The notes: generated from the sequence alone by a model not told the origin. 64,000 bases of DNA from Halomonas huangheensis (GCF_001431725.1 NZ_CP013106.1:2790001-2854000), one strand, 5' to 3'; positions 34,381-44,775 are shown, counted from the first letter of the stretch. Program-made: numbers and translations.

Positions 34381-34414
34381 AATCCCGCCTCCAAAGAGGC
34401 GGGATTCTTCGTTT
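34381..34414. terminator. Rho-independent terminator between convergent transporter genes
   Basis: AATCCCGCCTC, loop CAAA, GAGGCGGGATT forms a perfect 11-bp stem followed by CTTCGTTT on the plus strand. The minus strand also continues with a T-containing CGTGTTTCTG, so it can serve both the NhaC and the AGCS genes. Confidence 0.9.
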
Positions 34415-34465
34415 AGCGCGCTTCATACACAGCGCTGTAGCCTTTAGAGAGGCCTTTCGGCAGCA

Positions 34466-35938
34466 TCAATCACGCATGGCGCCGGGGTCATTGCCAAGCT
34501 TGCGGTTGATGCGCTGAAGGTCCTCGGGCTCGAGCTGCCAGGCATTCGGATCGAGGTTCATATCAGGATGTCTGTTGGCATCGAAGACCGGAAACTCTAT
34601 ACCGTCACGCACCTGATCATCGAAATCGCGCAGAATACGCAGCCCCTTGCGGAACAGGAAGATCAGCGCGATGAGGTTGACCACTGCCAACAGGCCCATG
34701 GTGACATCGGCGAAGCCGAAGACGGTGCCGAGATCGGTGGTCGCTCCCCAGCACACCAACGCTATGATGGCGACGCGAAAGACATTGAACAGTTTGCGGT
34801 TGTCGCGGCTGAAGAAGTTGAGGCTGTTCTCGCCCAGGTAGTAGTTGTAGAGGATGGTGCTGAAGGAGAACAGCAACAACGCCACACTGACGAAGATGCG
34901 CCCCCACTCGCCAACATGATCCGCCAGCGCCGCCTGGGTCATGGCGATACCCGCTACTTCATTGCCCGACGCTGGGTCATAGATACCGCTGAGCAGAATC
35001 ATGAAGGCAGTTGCAGAGCAGATAATCAAGGTATCGATGAACACCGAGAAGGCCTGCACGATGCCCTGGTTGGCCGGATGAGGCACATAGGCAACCGCCG
35101 CCACGTTGGGTGCACTACCGAGGCCCGCTTCGTTGGAGAACAGACCACGCTTGAGGCCCATCATGATTGCCGCACCAATACCGCCGCCGATGGCAGGCTC
35201 AAGGCCGAAGGCACTCTTGACGATCAAGGCCAGCACCGCAGGAATCTCGCTGATGTTCATCACCACAATGGCAAAGGCGATCAGCAGGTATCCAACCGCC
35301 ATGAACGGCACCAGGAACTCGGATACGCGGGCAATACGCTTGATTCCACCGAAGATGATCAAGCCAACGACGATGGCAAGCGCGATACCGCTGTAGAGCA
35401 CCGGTACCCCAAACGCATCGCCGAAGGATGTCGCCACCGCATAGGACTGCAAGGCGGTGAAGGCGAAACCAAACGTCAGCAGCAACAGGATGGAATACAG
35501 CCCCGCCATCCAGCTCCAGCGCTGCCCCAGTCCCTTGACGATGTAATAGGCTGGCCCACCGCGATAGGTGCCTTTACGTCCGGCCTGCTTATAGGTCTGC
35601 GCTAGAGTACATTCGAGGAAGCTGGTCGCCATGCCCATCAGGCCGACCACCCACATCCAGAACACCGCACCTGGCCCACCGAGGGTAATCGCTACCGCAA
35701 CCCCTGCGATGTTGCCGCCACCAACACGGCCTGCGACAGACAACACCAGTGCCTGGAAGGAGCTCAGATGACCATGCTCATCACGCTTGAAGGCCTGACT
35801 GGCACCCAGGATGCTGAACATACGGCCAAAATAGCGGAACTGCACAAAGCGCGAGGCCACGGTAAAACCGATGCCGACAGCCACCAGCAGTACGAGAAGT
35901 ACCTTCCCCCAGAGAAGGTCGTTGAGAAAATCCATCAT
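34466..35938 (-). CDS. Sodium:alanine/glycine symporter, AGCS family
   Basis: 490 residues and about eleven membrane helices. The AGCS signatures are clear: GGGNIAGVAVAITLGGPGAV (Na+ and substrate site), GMATSFLECTLAQTYK, KRGLFSNEAGLGSAPNVAA and the C-terminal VALLLFSFSTILYNYYLGEN. These proteins import alanine, glycine or glutamine with Na+. A GGGAG ribosome site precedes the ATG ATG pair. The gene is divergent from the HTH regulator and convergent with the NhaC-type gene. Confidence 0.93.
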   Translation of the reverse strand: MMDFLNDLLWGKVLLVLLVAVGIGFTVASRFVQFRYFGRMFSILGASQAFKRDEHGHLSSFQALVLSVAGRVGGGNIAGVAVAITLGGPGAVFWMWVVGLMGMATSFLECTLAQTYKQAGRKGTYRGGPAYYIVKGLGQRWSWMAGLYSILLLLTFGFAFTALQSYAVATSFGDAFGVPVLYSGIALAIVVGLIIFGGIKRIARVSEFLVPFMAVGYLLIAFAIVVMNISEIPAVLALIVKSAFGLEPAIGGGIGAAIMMGLKRGLFSNEAGLGSAPNVAAVAYVPHPANQGIVQAFSVFIDTLIICSATAFMILLSGIYDPASGNEVAGIAMTQAALADHVGEWGRIFVSVALLLFSFSTILYNYYLGENSLNFFSRDNRKLFNVFRVAIIALVCWGATTDLGTVFGFADVTMGLLAVVNLIALIFLFRKGLRILRDFDDQVRDGIEFPVFDANRHPDMNLDPNAWQLEPEDLQRINRKLGNDPGAMRD

Positions 35939-36115
35939 GAATCAGGTGACTCCCTTTTTGTGTTGTATGGGGCCTGATAGATTCAAACATTAATTCAACG
36001 CCATGAGATTTGACGCTTTGGTGCTTGATGGTGCAGTCTCCTTCGCGCCTTGTGCACCACATTGCACCACCCACCAGCACATTGCCTGGACATTCACTGG
36101 GGGAGACTCTCGAAC

Positions 36116-36955
36116 GTGGACGATGATTTCGCGGCAAATCTTCGCTATCTCTGCACCTTCTATCACTCCATCGCAGACGTCTGCCGCCGATTACAGATCA
36201 ATCGGGCACAGTTCAACCGCTACCTGAGTGGGCGCTACAAGCCGTCCGGCAACACCATGCGCCGAATCTGCAGCTTCTTCGGGGTCGAAGCCCACGAAAT
36301 CCTGCTTCCCCACGCCACATTCGCGGCACTGGTGGGAGACCGGCCCCGCGGTGAAGAGCAGGAGGATAGTGCCGAAGCGCGGATCGAGAACGCTCGCGAG
36401 ACGCTCACCCCCAACCTGCCCGACAGCGTCATTCAGCGGGGTCGCCATGGACTGTCGCGCTATCTGGGGCGCTATCACGAGTACTATCTGTCGATGTCAC
36501 AGCCGGGCAAGGTGCTGTGCACTCTGGTGACGATCCAGCAGCACGGCGAGGACGTCATCTATGAGCGGGCCGAACGCATGCCGCTGCCCAGCAGCAACCT
36601 GCCGCACCGCAACCGCTATCGCGGGGTGGCGCTGCTGCTGTCCAGCCGCCTGTTTCTGGTCGATTACGAAGCCGTCAATGAGCATGAGATCACCGAGACC
36701 GTGCTGTATCCCAGCTTTCGCAGTCACGTGACGCGGCTGAATGGCCTCAAGCTGGGCGTGGCCGACAGCAGTGACCGAGTTCCCTGCTGTGTGCGTGTAG
36801 TCTATGAGCGCCTCAGCCAGCGCATTTCGCTGCGCGAGAGCCTGTCACGCTGCGGCCTGTACGACCCGGACGACCCCCGCCTCGACCCGAGCATCGTCGC
36901 GGCAATTCGCAATGATGTCGATGAAGGAGAATGGCACTTCCGCGCCCGCTGCTGA
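36116..36955 (+). CDS. HTH (XRE-like) transcriptional regulator
   Basis: 279 residues from a GTG at 36116, which has GGGGGAG upstream; longer in-frame starts give an N-terminus unrelated to a DNA-binding domain. The N-terminal HTH is in IADVCRRLQINRAQFNRYLSG followed by RYKPSGNTMRRICSFFGVE, a lambda-repressor-like fold. The C-terminal about 200 residues are an uncharacterised, probably ligand-binding domain with several beta strands (VLCTLVTIQQHGEDVIYERA; RGVALLLSSRLFLVDYEAV). Divergent from the AGCS symporter gene, which it may regulate. Its ligand is unknown. Confidence 0.8.
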   Translation: MDDDFAANLRYLCTFYHSIADVCRRLQINRAQFNRYLSGRYKPSGNTMRRICSFFGVEAHEILLPHATFAALVGDRPRGEEQEDSAEARIENARETLTPNLPDSVIQRGRHGLSRYLGRYHEYYLSMSQPGKVLCTLVTIQQHGEDVIYERAERMPLPSSNLPHRNRYRGVALLLSSRLFLVDYEAVNEHEITETVLYPSFRSHVTRLNGLKLGVADSSDRVPCCVRVVYERLSQRISLRESLSRCGLYDPDDPRLDPSIVAAIRNDVDEGEWHFRARC

Positions 36956-36982
36956 CCACCACAGCTCCATCATCTGCCCACC

Positions 36983-37024
36983 GCTTCTGGCTTCTGGCTT
37001 ACGGCTTCTTGCCTCTTGCTTACG
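36983..37024 (-). repeat. Heptamer tandem repeat starting at the pbpC stop codon
   Basis: Six degenerate 7-bp units (plus strand GCTTCTG, GCTTCTG, GCTTACG, GCTTCTT, GCCTCTT, GCTTACG). The last contains TTA, the complement of the pbpC TAA stop, so on the coding strand the repeat begins with the stop codon and runs into the 3' UTR. Confidence 0.8.
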
Positions 37025-39188
37025 GCATCAGGCTGATCGAGGCACTCGCCGAGCGCCCGCGACTATCCAGCACCGTGAGGCGATGAAAACCACCGCCGAT
37101 ATCATTGATCCAGCCTTCGCGACGCAACTCGTCCATGCTCACCGGCTGGTTGTTGACCAGCCAGTGAAACGGCGGCTCGCCGCCCTGCAGGCGCACAAAC
37201 AATGAGGCCGCGTCCACGGACGACAGATGCACTTCAGCGCCGTCTCTCGGCACGACAATGCGCAGTGAGGCCAGCGACTGACCCGACGCTCCCTGAAACT
37301 GACGCAGTGAGTGTGGCAGCTCTGCGGTCGACGCGATCAGCGCATCAGCCGGTGGGGTGCGATCCGGGGCCTCAACACCGAGGACGTCGAAGGCCGAGAA
37401 CAACAGCGGTGCAGCACTCTGTGCCCCCAGCGAACCCGGCATCGAACCGTTGTCGGCGCGCCCTACCCATACTGCAATGACGTGCCGCCCATCGAAACCG
37501 ATCGACCAGGCGTCGCGATGACCGTAGGAAGTGCCGGTCTTGTAGGCGATGCGATCCGAGGCACCAAAACCCGCGCGCGGCGTTTGCCGAAGAATATCGG
37601 CCAGGTACCAGCTGGCTCGCTCGCTGATCACGCGGGGGCCAGTGGCAGCATCGGCGTCCGCTGCTCGTGGATCAGGTGCCTGCTGAGTCGTTGTCAGACG
37701 CACGGCACGCCCATGGTTGGCGATCATCGCGTAGATCGCCGCCATGTCCTCCAGCCGAGTGCCGACCCCACCCAGGGCCACCGCCAGCCCCGGTGCCGCT
37801 CCCGATGCCACCACCGGCGAGGCACCGGAGCGGCGCATGGCTCCCATCAGGCGTGCCGGCCCCACCGCATCGAGCACCGCCACTGCGGGGAGATTACGCG
37901 ATGCCTGCAATGCCTCGCGAACCGTCATCGGCCCGAGATAGTGACCATCGAAGTTGGACGGCGACCAACCATCAAAATCGTAGGGGGCATCATTGATCAG
38001 GGTTTCGGGATGAACGATGCCATCATCGAAACCCAGCGCATAAACCAGTGGTTTGAGCGTCGACCCGGGCGAGCGCAGCGCCTGGCTCATATCGACATAT
38101 CCGGCACGTTCAGTATCCATGACATCCGGCGCACCGATTCGCGCACGCACCTCTCCACTGTGATAATCGACGACCAGCATGGCCGCTGTTATCGGCTGCG
38201 GCTGCCGGGCCACCCAGCCACTCAACTGATTCTCCAGGCGACGCTGCCATCGAGCGTCAAGAGAGGTCGCGACGATGGGTGCTGTCGAGCCTGCCGTGGG
38301 TGGCTGAGTCAGTTGCCGAGATAGTGGCTGAGTCAGTTGACGAGATAGATGCCATGCTAGACGCGGCATGCGCTGCTGCACGGTCGGCATCGGTTCCTGA
38401 AGTGCTTCACGGGCGATCTCGTCATCCAACACTCCCGCCGACAAACTGCGCTCCAATACCCGATTACGCGCGGCCAATGCCGCTTGTGCATTACGATCCG
38501 GAGTACGCTGTGACGGAGACTGGGGAATCGCTACCAGTAACGCGGCTTCGGCGGCGGATAACCAGCCGGGATTCTTGCCGAACCATGCCAGACTGGCAGC
38601 ACCGACACCTTCGAGGTTACTGCCCATCGGTGCGAGATTGAGGTAAAGCTCGAGAATCTGTTGCTTGCTTAGCTGCTGCTCCAGCGCCAGGGCACCACGA
38701 ATCTGGGCAACCTTGGCGGACAGCGTTCGCGTCGATCCACCCTTGAGCAGGCGCACCACCTGCATGCTCAGCGTCGAACCACCGGAAACAATCTCCCCGT
38801 GCCACGCCGCCTGCATTGCGGCGCGTACCAGCGCCAACCAGTCGACACCGTGATGGGAATGGAAGCGCCGATCCTCATAGGCCAGCAGCATCTCGATATA
38901 GTGGCGATCCACATCCTGCAGTGACACCTGCCGCCGCCAGTAGCCATCGGCACTCAGAAACAGACTCAAGGGTTGCTGCTGGCGATCGAGCACCAACGGC
39001 GAATAGTGAATCTGGCGCAGCGGATCGGGAGCGTTATCCACCCACTCGTCCAACGCCAGGCGCGCAGCGCTCAACAGTGTCAGTAGCACCAACAGCGCAA
39101 CCAACAACCATCTTGCACCACGACCGCGATACCAGTGCTGCCATCGGCTCACCGGTATCGTGCTGTCACTCTGCCTGGTAGCCGGCAT
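37020..39188 (-). CDS. pbpC: Penicillin-binding protein 1C
   Basis: 722 residues. One N-terminal membrane helix (about 27-45), then a GT51 transglycosylase domain with catalytic Glu105 in YEDRRFHSHHGVDW and GGSTLSMQVVRL. The transpeptidase domain has SxxK in SPGSTLKPLVYAL, SxN in ASRNLPAVAVL and KTGTSYGHRDAW. The C-terminal BiPBP_C-type domain covers about 640-722. It acts in peptidoglycan synthesis at the inner membrane. Its ATG directly follows the stop of the alpha-2-macroglobulin gene without a spacer, the conserved PbpC/YfhM pairing; the macroglobulin is thought to protect the cell when the envelope is breached and PbpC to repair the wall. Confidence 0.95.
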   Translation of the reverse strand: MPATRQSDSTIPVSRWQHWYRGRGARWLLVALLVLLTLLSAARLALDEWVDNAPDPLRQIHYSPLVLDRQQQPLSLFLSADGYWRRQVSLQDVDRHYIEMLLAYEDRRFHSHHGVDWLALVRAAMQAAWHGEIVSGGSTLSMQVVRLLKGGSTRTLSAKVAQIRGALALEQQLSKQQILELYLNLAPMGSNLEGVGAASLAWFGKNPGWLSAAEAALLVAIPQSPSQRTPDRNAQAALAARNRVLERSLSAGVLDDEIAREALQEPMPTVQQRMPRLAWHLSRQLTQPLSRQLTQPPTAGSTAPIVATSLDARWQRRLENQLSGWVARQPQPITAAMLVVDYHSGEVRARIGAPDVMDTERAGYVDMSQALRSPGSTLKPLVYALGFDDGIVHPETLINDAPYDFDGWSPSNFDGHYLGPMTVREALQASRNLPAVAVLDAVGPARLMGAMRRSGASPVVASGAAPGLAVALGGVGTRLEDMAAIYAMIANHGRAVRLTTTQQAPDPRAADADAATGPRVISERASWYLADILRQTPRAGFGASDRIAYKTGTSYGHRDAWSIGFDGRHVIAVWVGRADNGSMPGSLGAQSAAPLLFSAFDVLGVEAPDRTPPADALIASTAELPHSLRQFQGASGQSLASLRIVVPRDGAEVHLSSVDAASLFVRLQGGEPPFHWLVNNQPVSMDELRREGWINDIGGGFHRLTVLDSRGRSASASISLMP

Positions 39189-42100
39189 TCACTGGTTATC
39201 CCTATCAACACCTGCCTCATCGATACCACCGATCACCACCCGTCCCGATGCTGTGTTGGCCTGCAGGTGCGGCAGATACATGTCCTGTACTCGTGCGGCA
39301 GGATGACGGAAATCACCGGGGCGAATGGCGCGGACCATATAGGCCAATTCGAACGCGTCGCCGTTACGCAGATCCACCGCCGCGAAGAAGTGGTCATCGG
39401 CGAACTCGGCATGGGTCGGCTTGATGCCACCGGAGAACCATTCCAGCCCATCGGCATCCGCCGATGCCAGCACATTGGGGTTATCGATATGGAAGCCCGC
39501 CGGCAATGGGTCCTCAATCGCCAGTTGACCACGCTGGGTCGCCAACGGCGTGATGGTCAGCACCACCAGCATACGTTGGTTGAGTTCGAGCTGTGCAACA
39601 TCGATGCGCTCGCCTTCGAGGCTGTAGTAGCGGCGCGATATCTCAACGCCCGAACTACGTGGAGCAACCTCGCCGGTGGGTGCGCCACTCAACGTCACCG
39701 CCGCGCTGGTATCTTCATCCAACGGGTTGAGCGGTGCCGAATGACGATATTCATCGAGACTCAATGACAGACTGGCCGCCGTCTCACCCTGCTCCTCGAG
39801 CTGACGTGCTGCAACGCGTAACAGGTTGGCCTGCTCCACGCTGTTGCCATGATCGGCCGCAAGCTGGATGGCATTGACCAGCTGCTCTCTGTCCACGGGA
39901 TAATCGGCTGCCAGCGCCAGACGGTAAGCGATCAATCGATCTCGAACATTGCTGGCGTAGGGGTCCCAGGAGCGCGAGTAGGGATCGATGTCATTCGATC
40001 CGAGCACCTCGAACGCGGTCTGGAACAGCCGTGTGGCTCGTTCGGGATCGCCCATCTCATTGAGTGCCGCCCCCAGCCAGGCCCCCTCCAACCCGTTACG
40101 CTTGTCGGGGTCCTCGGCACCAAGCCAACTGTCGGCGAAATAGCGCAGATCACTGGCCCGCGCTTCACCCGTCAATGCCAGTACGTAGAGGGCATAGGCG
40201 GCACTGCTGCGACTTTCCGCCGAATAGCTGGCACCGTTGACCTTATTCTGCAGGTTGCGCAGGGCCAGACTCAGCGCCGATGACGGCACCTCGAGACCAG
40301 ACTGTGAGGCGCGCCACAGGAACTCACTGGCATAGGCATCCAACCAGAAATTATTGCTCTCCGGGGCCCAGTCACCAAAAGCTCCCGTCGGTGACTGACG
40401 CGACAACACTCCCGCCACGACATCATCGAAGTGCTCGGCGGCCTTGTCGCGAGCCTCTTCGGGCAACACGTCACGCGCCGACAGCAGCGGCTCGACACCG
40501 GAAATCAATTGCTCGGTACAACCCCATGCCAACGTATACAGCGACTGCGCCACCGCTGGCACATGAAAATCTGCCAGACCGCCGAAACTCACACTGAGGT
40601 TGGAATCCGCTGCCATGCCCCCGGTAAACGTCTCAGGCAACTGGAGCGCCGCGCCGGCCTGCACCGGGAACTGCTGACGACGCTGAATCGGTAGGTCGTT
40701 GTAACGCACGTCCAGCGGCAGCGTCTGGGTCAGTATTTCGCCTCCCGGAGTCTCCAGCTCGAGGCTCAGATCTGCGGCGCCGGGATCGAGAGCGGTCAAC
40801 TCGAAGGTCAGCACGCGATGCTCGCCCTCGTCCAGGCTCAGGGTCTGAGTTCCATTACCGGCCACCGAAACCGGCCCCTTACCTTGCAACTGCACGCGTA
40901 CTTCGCCGGTCGGCCCTTCGGCATGCGCCAGCTCAAGCCGTACCTGGGCTCGATCTCCCGGAGAAAGGAAGCTCGGTGCATGCGCGGTCAACACGATGGG
41001 ATCGCGAACGATGAAATCCTCGGCTAGACTGCCGAGTCCAGTCTCGGACCAGGCGGTAGCCATGGCCCGCACCGTGCCATTGAAGGCCGGCAATGGCAGA
41101 TCGATGATCGCTTCACCATTGGCATCAACGTCGACCAGCCCCGAGAACACCGTGACGTATTCCTCGCGGCGCGGCCCCGGCGCCTGCTGCCCCGGCGAAT
41201 TGCTGTCCCCGCCTTCGCGCAGTGCCGCTGCCGCGCCGGGAACGTTCTCGATCAAGCGACCATTCAGGTCGCGCATCTCGAAGGCCAGTCGCCTTTGGCC
41301 GAAGAATTCCTCCTCGGGCTGTGGCGCCTTGAAGCCGGTCAGATTGAGAATTCCCAGGTCGACCACGGCCACCGTGGCGTAGACGGGCTCGCCCTCAGGA
41401 ATATTCTCGACCGATAAGGTCAGTTGATTACCCTGCCGCGACTTGAGTGGCTCGACAGGTGCCATCGCCAATTCGATGGTGCGCAGTGACGCATCCACCG
41501 CCACCCAATTGACGCCAATCGCACGCCGCGGATTGAGATCACTGGCCTGGTCACGAGGCGTAATCAGTGAGGTGACCAGATAAGCACCAGATCCCCAGCG
41601 TTCATCGACCGTCAGGCTGAGCTCGTTGGCGCCCTGCTCGACATCGAAGCGCTGCGTCTCGACCAGACGTCCGTTGAGCACTCGCACCTCGGCGATACCG
41701 GAGCGCCGTGCATCGAGCAGCAGTTTGAGCTTATCGCCGACCTGATAGCTGGAGCGATCCAGCCCGGTGGAGAGCCGGTCCGGGGTATCGGCACTGCCTC
41801 CGCCGCCGCCGTAGTAGCCCGCCCAGAAGGTGTGGCGAGTCACTACCGGCTGACCATCGACCTCGGCTCGCAACTCAAGCTCGTATTGGCCCCAGCCCAC
41901 CGGCACCGATAGCTGCCCACCATCCGCTTCCGCAATGTCCACGCTGCCATGGCCATCCCGGCTACGGCGCTCGACGGCGGAGTAGCCCCACTCGCCGTTG
42001 ACCTTGTACCACTGATAATCCCGTGAAATGCGTGACAGCGTCCATTCAACGCCTTCCAGCGCCTGAGCAGAGCGTCCTTCACCCAATGCCACCAGCTCGA

Positions 42101-44567
42101 AAGTGGCATCACTACCCTCGGCGGCAACCTGATCGAACAACGGCTTGAGACCGATCACCACGCCATCCAGCGCCATCGGCAAACTGAGTTTTCGTTCGAC
42201 GGGGCGCCCCGACCCCTCGCGGATCTGCATATTCAGGGACAGCTCCTCCACCTGACCGGCAGAAGCAGCTGGCGGCACCGGCAAGGTCACCAGAGCCTTA
42301 CCCTCGGCATCGGTGGTCTGACCGGCAGGTAACAACGCCGAGGTACTCTGATCCTCACTGGCGGGAATACCGAAGTGGTAGCCGGGATAGCTCTGCATCT
42401 GCCCTACCGGGCGGCGCGTGACCTTGCCCGAGATCGATAGGCCGGCCCCCGGTGCGCCATACAGATAGCGCGCATTGACCGCGACTTCTGCGGGCTCGGC
42501 CCGGCTGACTTGCGGCTGACGACTGTCGAGATCGAAGTCGATGCGTTCCGGTACGAAGTCCTCCACCAGAAAACTGACCTCCGCCAGCGCCTCAGCCTCA
42601 GGATCGGCATGGAAGCGCAGCTTCCACAGACCATGCATGGCACTGGTATCCAGATCGAGCTGGCCGACACGGCCTCCCGCCGCCTGATCATTCAGCGTCT
42701 GCCGCGAATGCTCCTTGCCATCGGGGCGCACGGCAATCATGGTCAACGGCATATCGGCAATCGCCCGACTCTCGAGGTCCCTCGCCAGCACGGTAGCGAA
42801 AACGCTGGCTCCCGGGCGATAGATGCCACGCTCAGTGGTGGCAAAGATATTCACCGACTGTGGTGCCGAGTGCCCGGAAACACCACGGTCACTGAGATCA
42901 AAACCGGCCTCGCGCAGATTGATGAAATTGAAATCCGTGCCGCCAGCATTGACCACGCTCAACAGCGCCGGACTATCGCCTCCTCTTCCCGACAACCACT
43001 GCGGCGCAATGCGGACATAGCCTTGATCATTGATCTCGGCCCGATGCAGTACGCTATTGTTGCGCGCCACCAGTTGGACTTCGCCATCGCTTATCAGACT
43101 GCCATCACTGAAGCGGCTGACAAAAACGTGCAGACCGTCCGGCCCCGAGAATGTTGTGAGCGAAGTGTCCGACACCAGAAACCACTGAGTGGCCAGCTGA
43201 TAGCTGTCTTCGTCGTCGGGTAGCGCGGTGATCGCATAGATGCCGGGCTCGAGGACTTCCAGCGCCGAACCGACATCGAGCAGCGATACGGTGTCCTGGT
43301 TACGCTCACTGGCGACACTGGCTTTACCCTTCCAGACCAGACTGCCTTCTTCCTCGGCCAGCTCGGATGCCTGGTAGCGATACAAGGGGTCAAGCCACTC
43401 ATCGCCGCGCAGCAGGTTGGTCAGGTTACGATCCGCGACATGGTAGATACTCACGTCGACACTGTCGGTATTGACCGCGGTGATCGGGATCTGGTGCGTC
43501 TTCCCTTGCGGCAACACATAGCCACGCCCGCTGAAGCGCACGCTGGGCGAACGATCCGGCATCACCAGATCGAAGGCGCGCTCGCGGGCCATGACCTCAC
43601 CGGAAGCCGCCGGTAACCCCTGACGCAATACGATGTGGTACTCACCGCCATGTTCCAGCCCAGCAATGCACAACCGCTTGCCTTCGGCGCTGACATCAAC
43701 ATCGACACCATTGGTCTGGGTACCCTTACTGACCCGTAGATAGTCACCGTACAGGAAGCCGTCTTCACGCAGTGGCTCGGAGAACTCGGCACAGAAACGT
43801 GGCGCGCTGCTCTCGGCCTCAGCACGGGAGTCCATGACTCGCGGACCGTAGGTCAGCAATGCTCTCTCGAGCTGGGAATGATCCCCGGTCAACTCAGTCA
43901 GCAAGCGATACGCGGCAAGGATATCGGGGCCGCGCTCCGGTTCTTCCTCGAGCTGATCGATAATCGCCCGCAGCACCAGGCGTTGTTCATCAGACTGTTC
44001 AGCGCGCAACCAGGCGTTGACCAGAAAGGCCATTTCCGCGCTACTCCAGCGGTTGAGGTAGTTCGGCCTTCCTTCGCGGTTTGTGGCACGCCGCATCAAG
44101 GCCAGCCATCCACTGGGCTGATTGCCTCTGATCGCCTCGTTGAGGTAGTCCCAGTTGCCCTGCACCGGCTCCAGGAACTCGTAGAGCGCCCGAGCCCGAT
44201 TCAGCTCTTGATCACGGAAGAATCCCAGCGGCTGGCCAGCTGCATGATTCAGCAATGCCGGGTTGGTGGCGACCATGGTGCCGGATAGTGCGCCGACGAA
44301 GTTGGTGGGCGGAGATACGGTTTCGGTCTTGAGGAAGCAGGCATTAGCCCTGCCGTTGAAGGTAAATCCACGGCAGGAAGACTCATTGCGGCAGGCGCTG
44401 GCACAGTACTTCAGATCAGTCTGGAAGATTGCACGCAGATCATTGCCGGGCATGTCCACGCCGGCTTGATACTCGATACGCTCAGTGGGCATGATCGCAG
44501 CGGAGTCGATGGCTTGCGCCGTCCACGGCAGGCTCAATAACGACAGACACAACAGAATGCGACGCAT
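39189..44567 (-). CDS. yfhM: Bacterial alpha-2-macroglobulin (YfhM/ECAM-like)
   Basis: 1792 residues from the ATG after AGGGAGAGCC. A type I signal peptide (LLCLSLLSLPWTAQA) replaces the lipoprotein signal of E. coli YfhM. An Apple/PAN-like cysteine cluster follows (CASACRNESSCRGF, then NACFLK), then MG-type beta-sandwich domains. The thioester motif CTEQ is kept at about residue 1350 (40509-40520), followed by the thioester-domain helices (SPTGAFGDW, YALYVLAL). Such proteins trap proteases in the periplasm by covalent linkage. The gene is complete, with the pbpC start immediately at its end. Retention of the full CxEQ motif implies an active trap. Confidence 0.93.
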   Translation of the reverse strand: MRRILLCLSLLSLPWTAQAIDSAAIMPTERIEYQAGVDMPGNDLRAIFQTDLKYCASACRNESSCRGFTFNGRANACFLKTETVSPPTNFVGALSGTMVATNPALLNHAAGQPLGFFRDQELNRARALYEFLEPVQGNWDYLNEAIRGNQPSGWLALMRRATNREGRPNYLNRWSSAEMAFLVNAWLRAEQSDEQRLVLRAIIDQLEEEPERGPDILAAYRLLTELTGDHSQLERALLTYGPRVMDSRAEAESSAPRFCAEFSEPLREDGFLYGDYLRVSKGTQTNGVDVDVSAEGKRLCIAGLEHGGEYHIVLRQGLPAASGEVMARERAFDLVMPDRSPSVRFSGRGYVLPQGKTHQIPITAVNTDSVDVSIYHVADRNLTNLLRGDEWLDPLYRYQASELAEEEGSLVWKGKASVASERNQDTVSLLDVGSALEVLEPGIYAITALPDDEDSYQLATQWFLVSDTSLTTFSGPDGLHVFVSRFSDGSLISDGEVQLVARNNSVLHRAEINDQGYVRIAPQWLSGRGGDSPALLSVVNAGGTDFNFINLREAGFDLSDRGVSGHSAPQSVNIFATTERGIYRPGASVFATVLARDLESRAIADMPLTMIAVRPDGKEHSRQTLNDQAAGGRVGQLDLDTSAMHGLWKLRFHADPEAEALAEVSFLVEDFVPERIDFDLDSRQPQVSRAEPAEVAVNARYLYGAPGAGLSISGKVTRRPVGQMQSYPGYHFGIPASEDQSTSALLPAGQTTDAEGKALVTLPVPPAASAGQVEELSLNMQIREGSGRPVERKLSLPMALDGVVIGLKPLFDQVAAEGSDATFELVALGEGRSAQALEGVEWTLSRISRDYQWYKVNGEWGYSAVERRSRDGHGSVDIAEADGGQLSVPVGWGQYELELRAEVDGQPVVTRHTFWAGYYGGGGGSADTPDRLSTGLDRSSYQVGDKLKLLLDARRSGIAEVRVLNGRLVETQRFDVEQGANELSLTVDERWGSGAYLVTSLITPRDQASDLNPRRAIGVNWVAVDASLRTIELAMAPVEPLKSRQGNQLTLSVENIPEGEPVYATVAVVDLGILNLTGFKAPQPEEEFFGQRRLAFEMRDLNGRLIENVPGAAAALREGGDSNSPGQQAPGPRREEYVTVFSGLVDVDANGEAIIDLPLPAFNGTVRAMATAWSETGLGSLAEDFIVRDPIVLTAHAPSFLSPGDRAQVRLELAHAEGPTGEVRVQLQGKGPVSVAGNGTQTLSLDEGEHRVLTFELTALDPGAADLSLELETPGGEILTQTLPLDVRYNDLPIQRRQQFPVQAGAALQLPETFTGGMAADSNLSVSFGGLADFHVPAVAQSLYTLAWGCTEQLISGVEPLLSARDVLPEEARDKAAEHFDDVVAGVLSRQSPTGAFGDWAPESNNFWLDAYASEFLWRASQSGLEVPSSALSLALRNLQNKVNGASYSAESRSSAAYALYVLALTGEARASDLRYFADSWLGAEDPDKRNGLEGAWLGAALNEMGDPERATRLFQTAFEVLGSNDIDPYSRSWDPYASNVRDRLIAYRLALAADYPVDREQLVNAIQLAADHGNSVEQANLLRVAARQLEEQGETAASLSLSLDEYRHSAPLNPLDEDTSAAVTLSGAPTGEVAPRSSGVEISRRYYSLEGERIDVAQLELNQRMLVVLTITPLATQRGQLAIEDPLPAGFHIDNPNVLASADADGLEWFSGGIKPTHAEFADDHFFAAVDLRNGDAFELAYMVRAIRPGDFRHPAARVQDMYLPHLQANTASGRVVIGGIDEAGVDRDNQ

Positions 44568-44650
44568 GATCGGGGCTCTCCCTGCGGCAGTCCCCAAAAT
44601 CTAGACCATTACATGCCTCTGCGCGGCTTCAATCAGGCCGCAATACCAGA

Positions 44651-44683
44651 AACGCCTGCCTGAGATGCTCTCAGGCAGGCGTT
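44651..44683. terminator. Perfect 15-bp stem terminator downstream of the glycine-zipper gene
   Basis: AACGCCTGCCTGAGA and TCTCAGGCAGGCGTT are exact inverted copies around a TGC loop. The following bases are TGCTTTGTAT on the plus strand and TCTGG on the minus strand. It lies between the glycine-zipper stop and the macroglobulin start, about 200 nt beyond the former. Confidence 0.75.
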
Positions 44684-44695
44684 TGCTTTGTATCT

Positions 44696-44775
44696 CTGTT
44701 CTAGCCGCTATCTGTTCTAGCTACTATCTGTTCTAGCTACTATCTGTTCTAGCCTCTAACTGTGCTAGCCCCCTA
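44696..44775. repeat. 16-bp tandem repeat, five units
   Basis: Units of CTGTTCTAGC(T/C)(A/G)CTAT: the second and third are identical, the first differs at two positions and the fourth and fifth drift further. It is non-coding, between the terminator hairpin and a second unrelated repeat. Confidence 0.85.
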
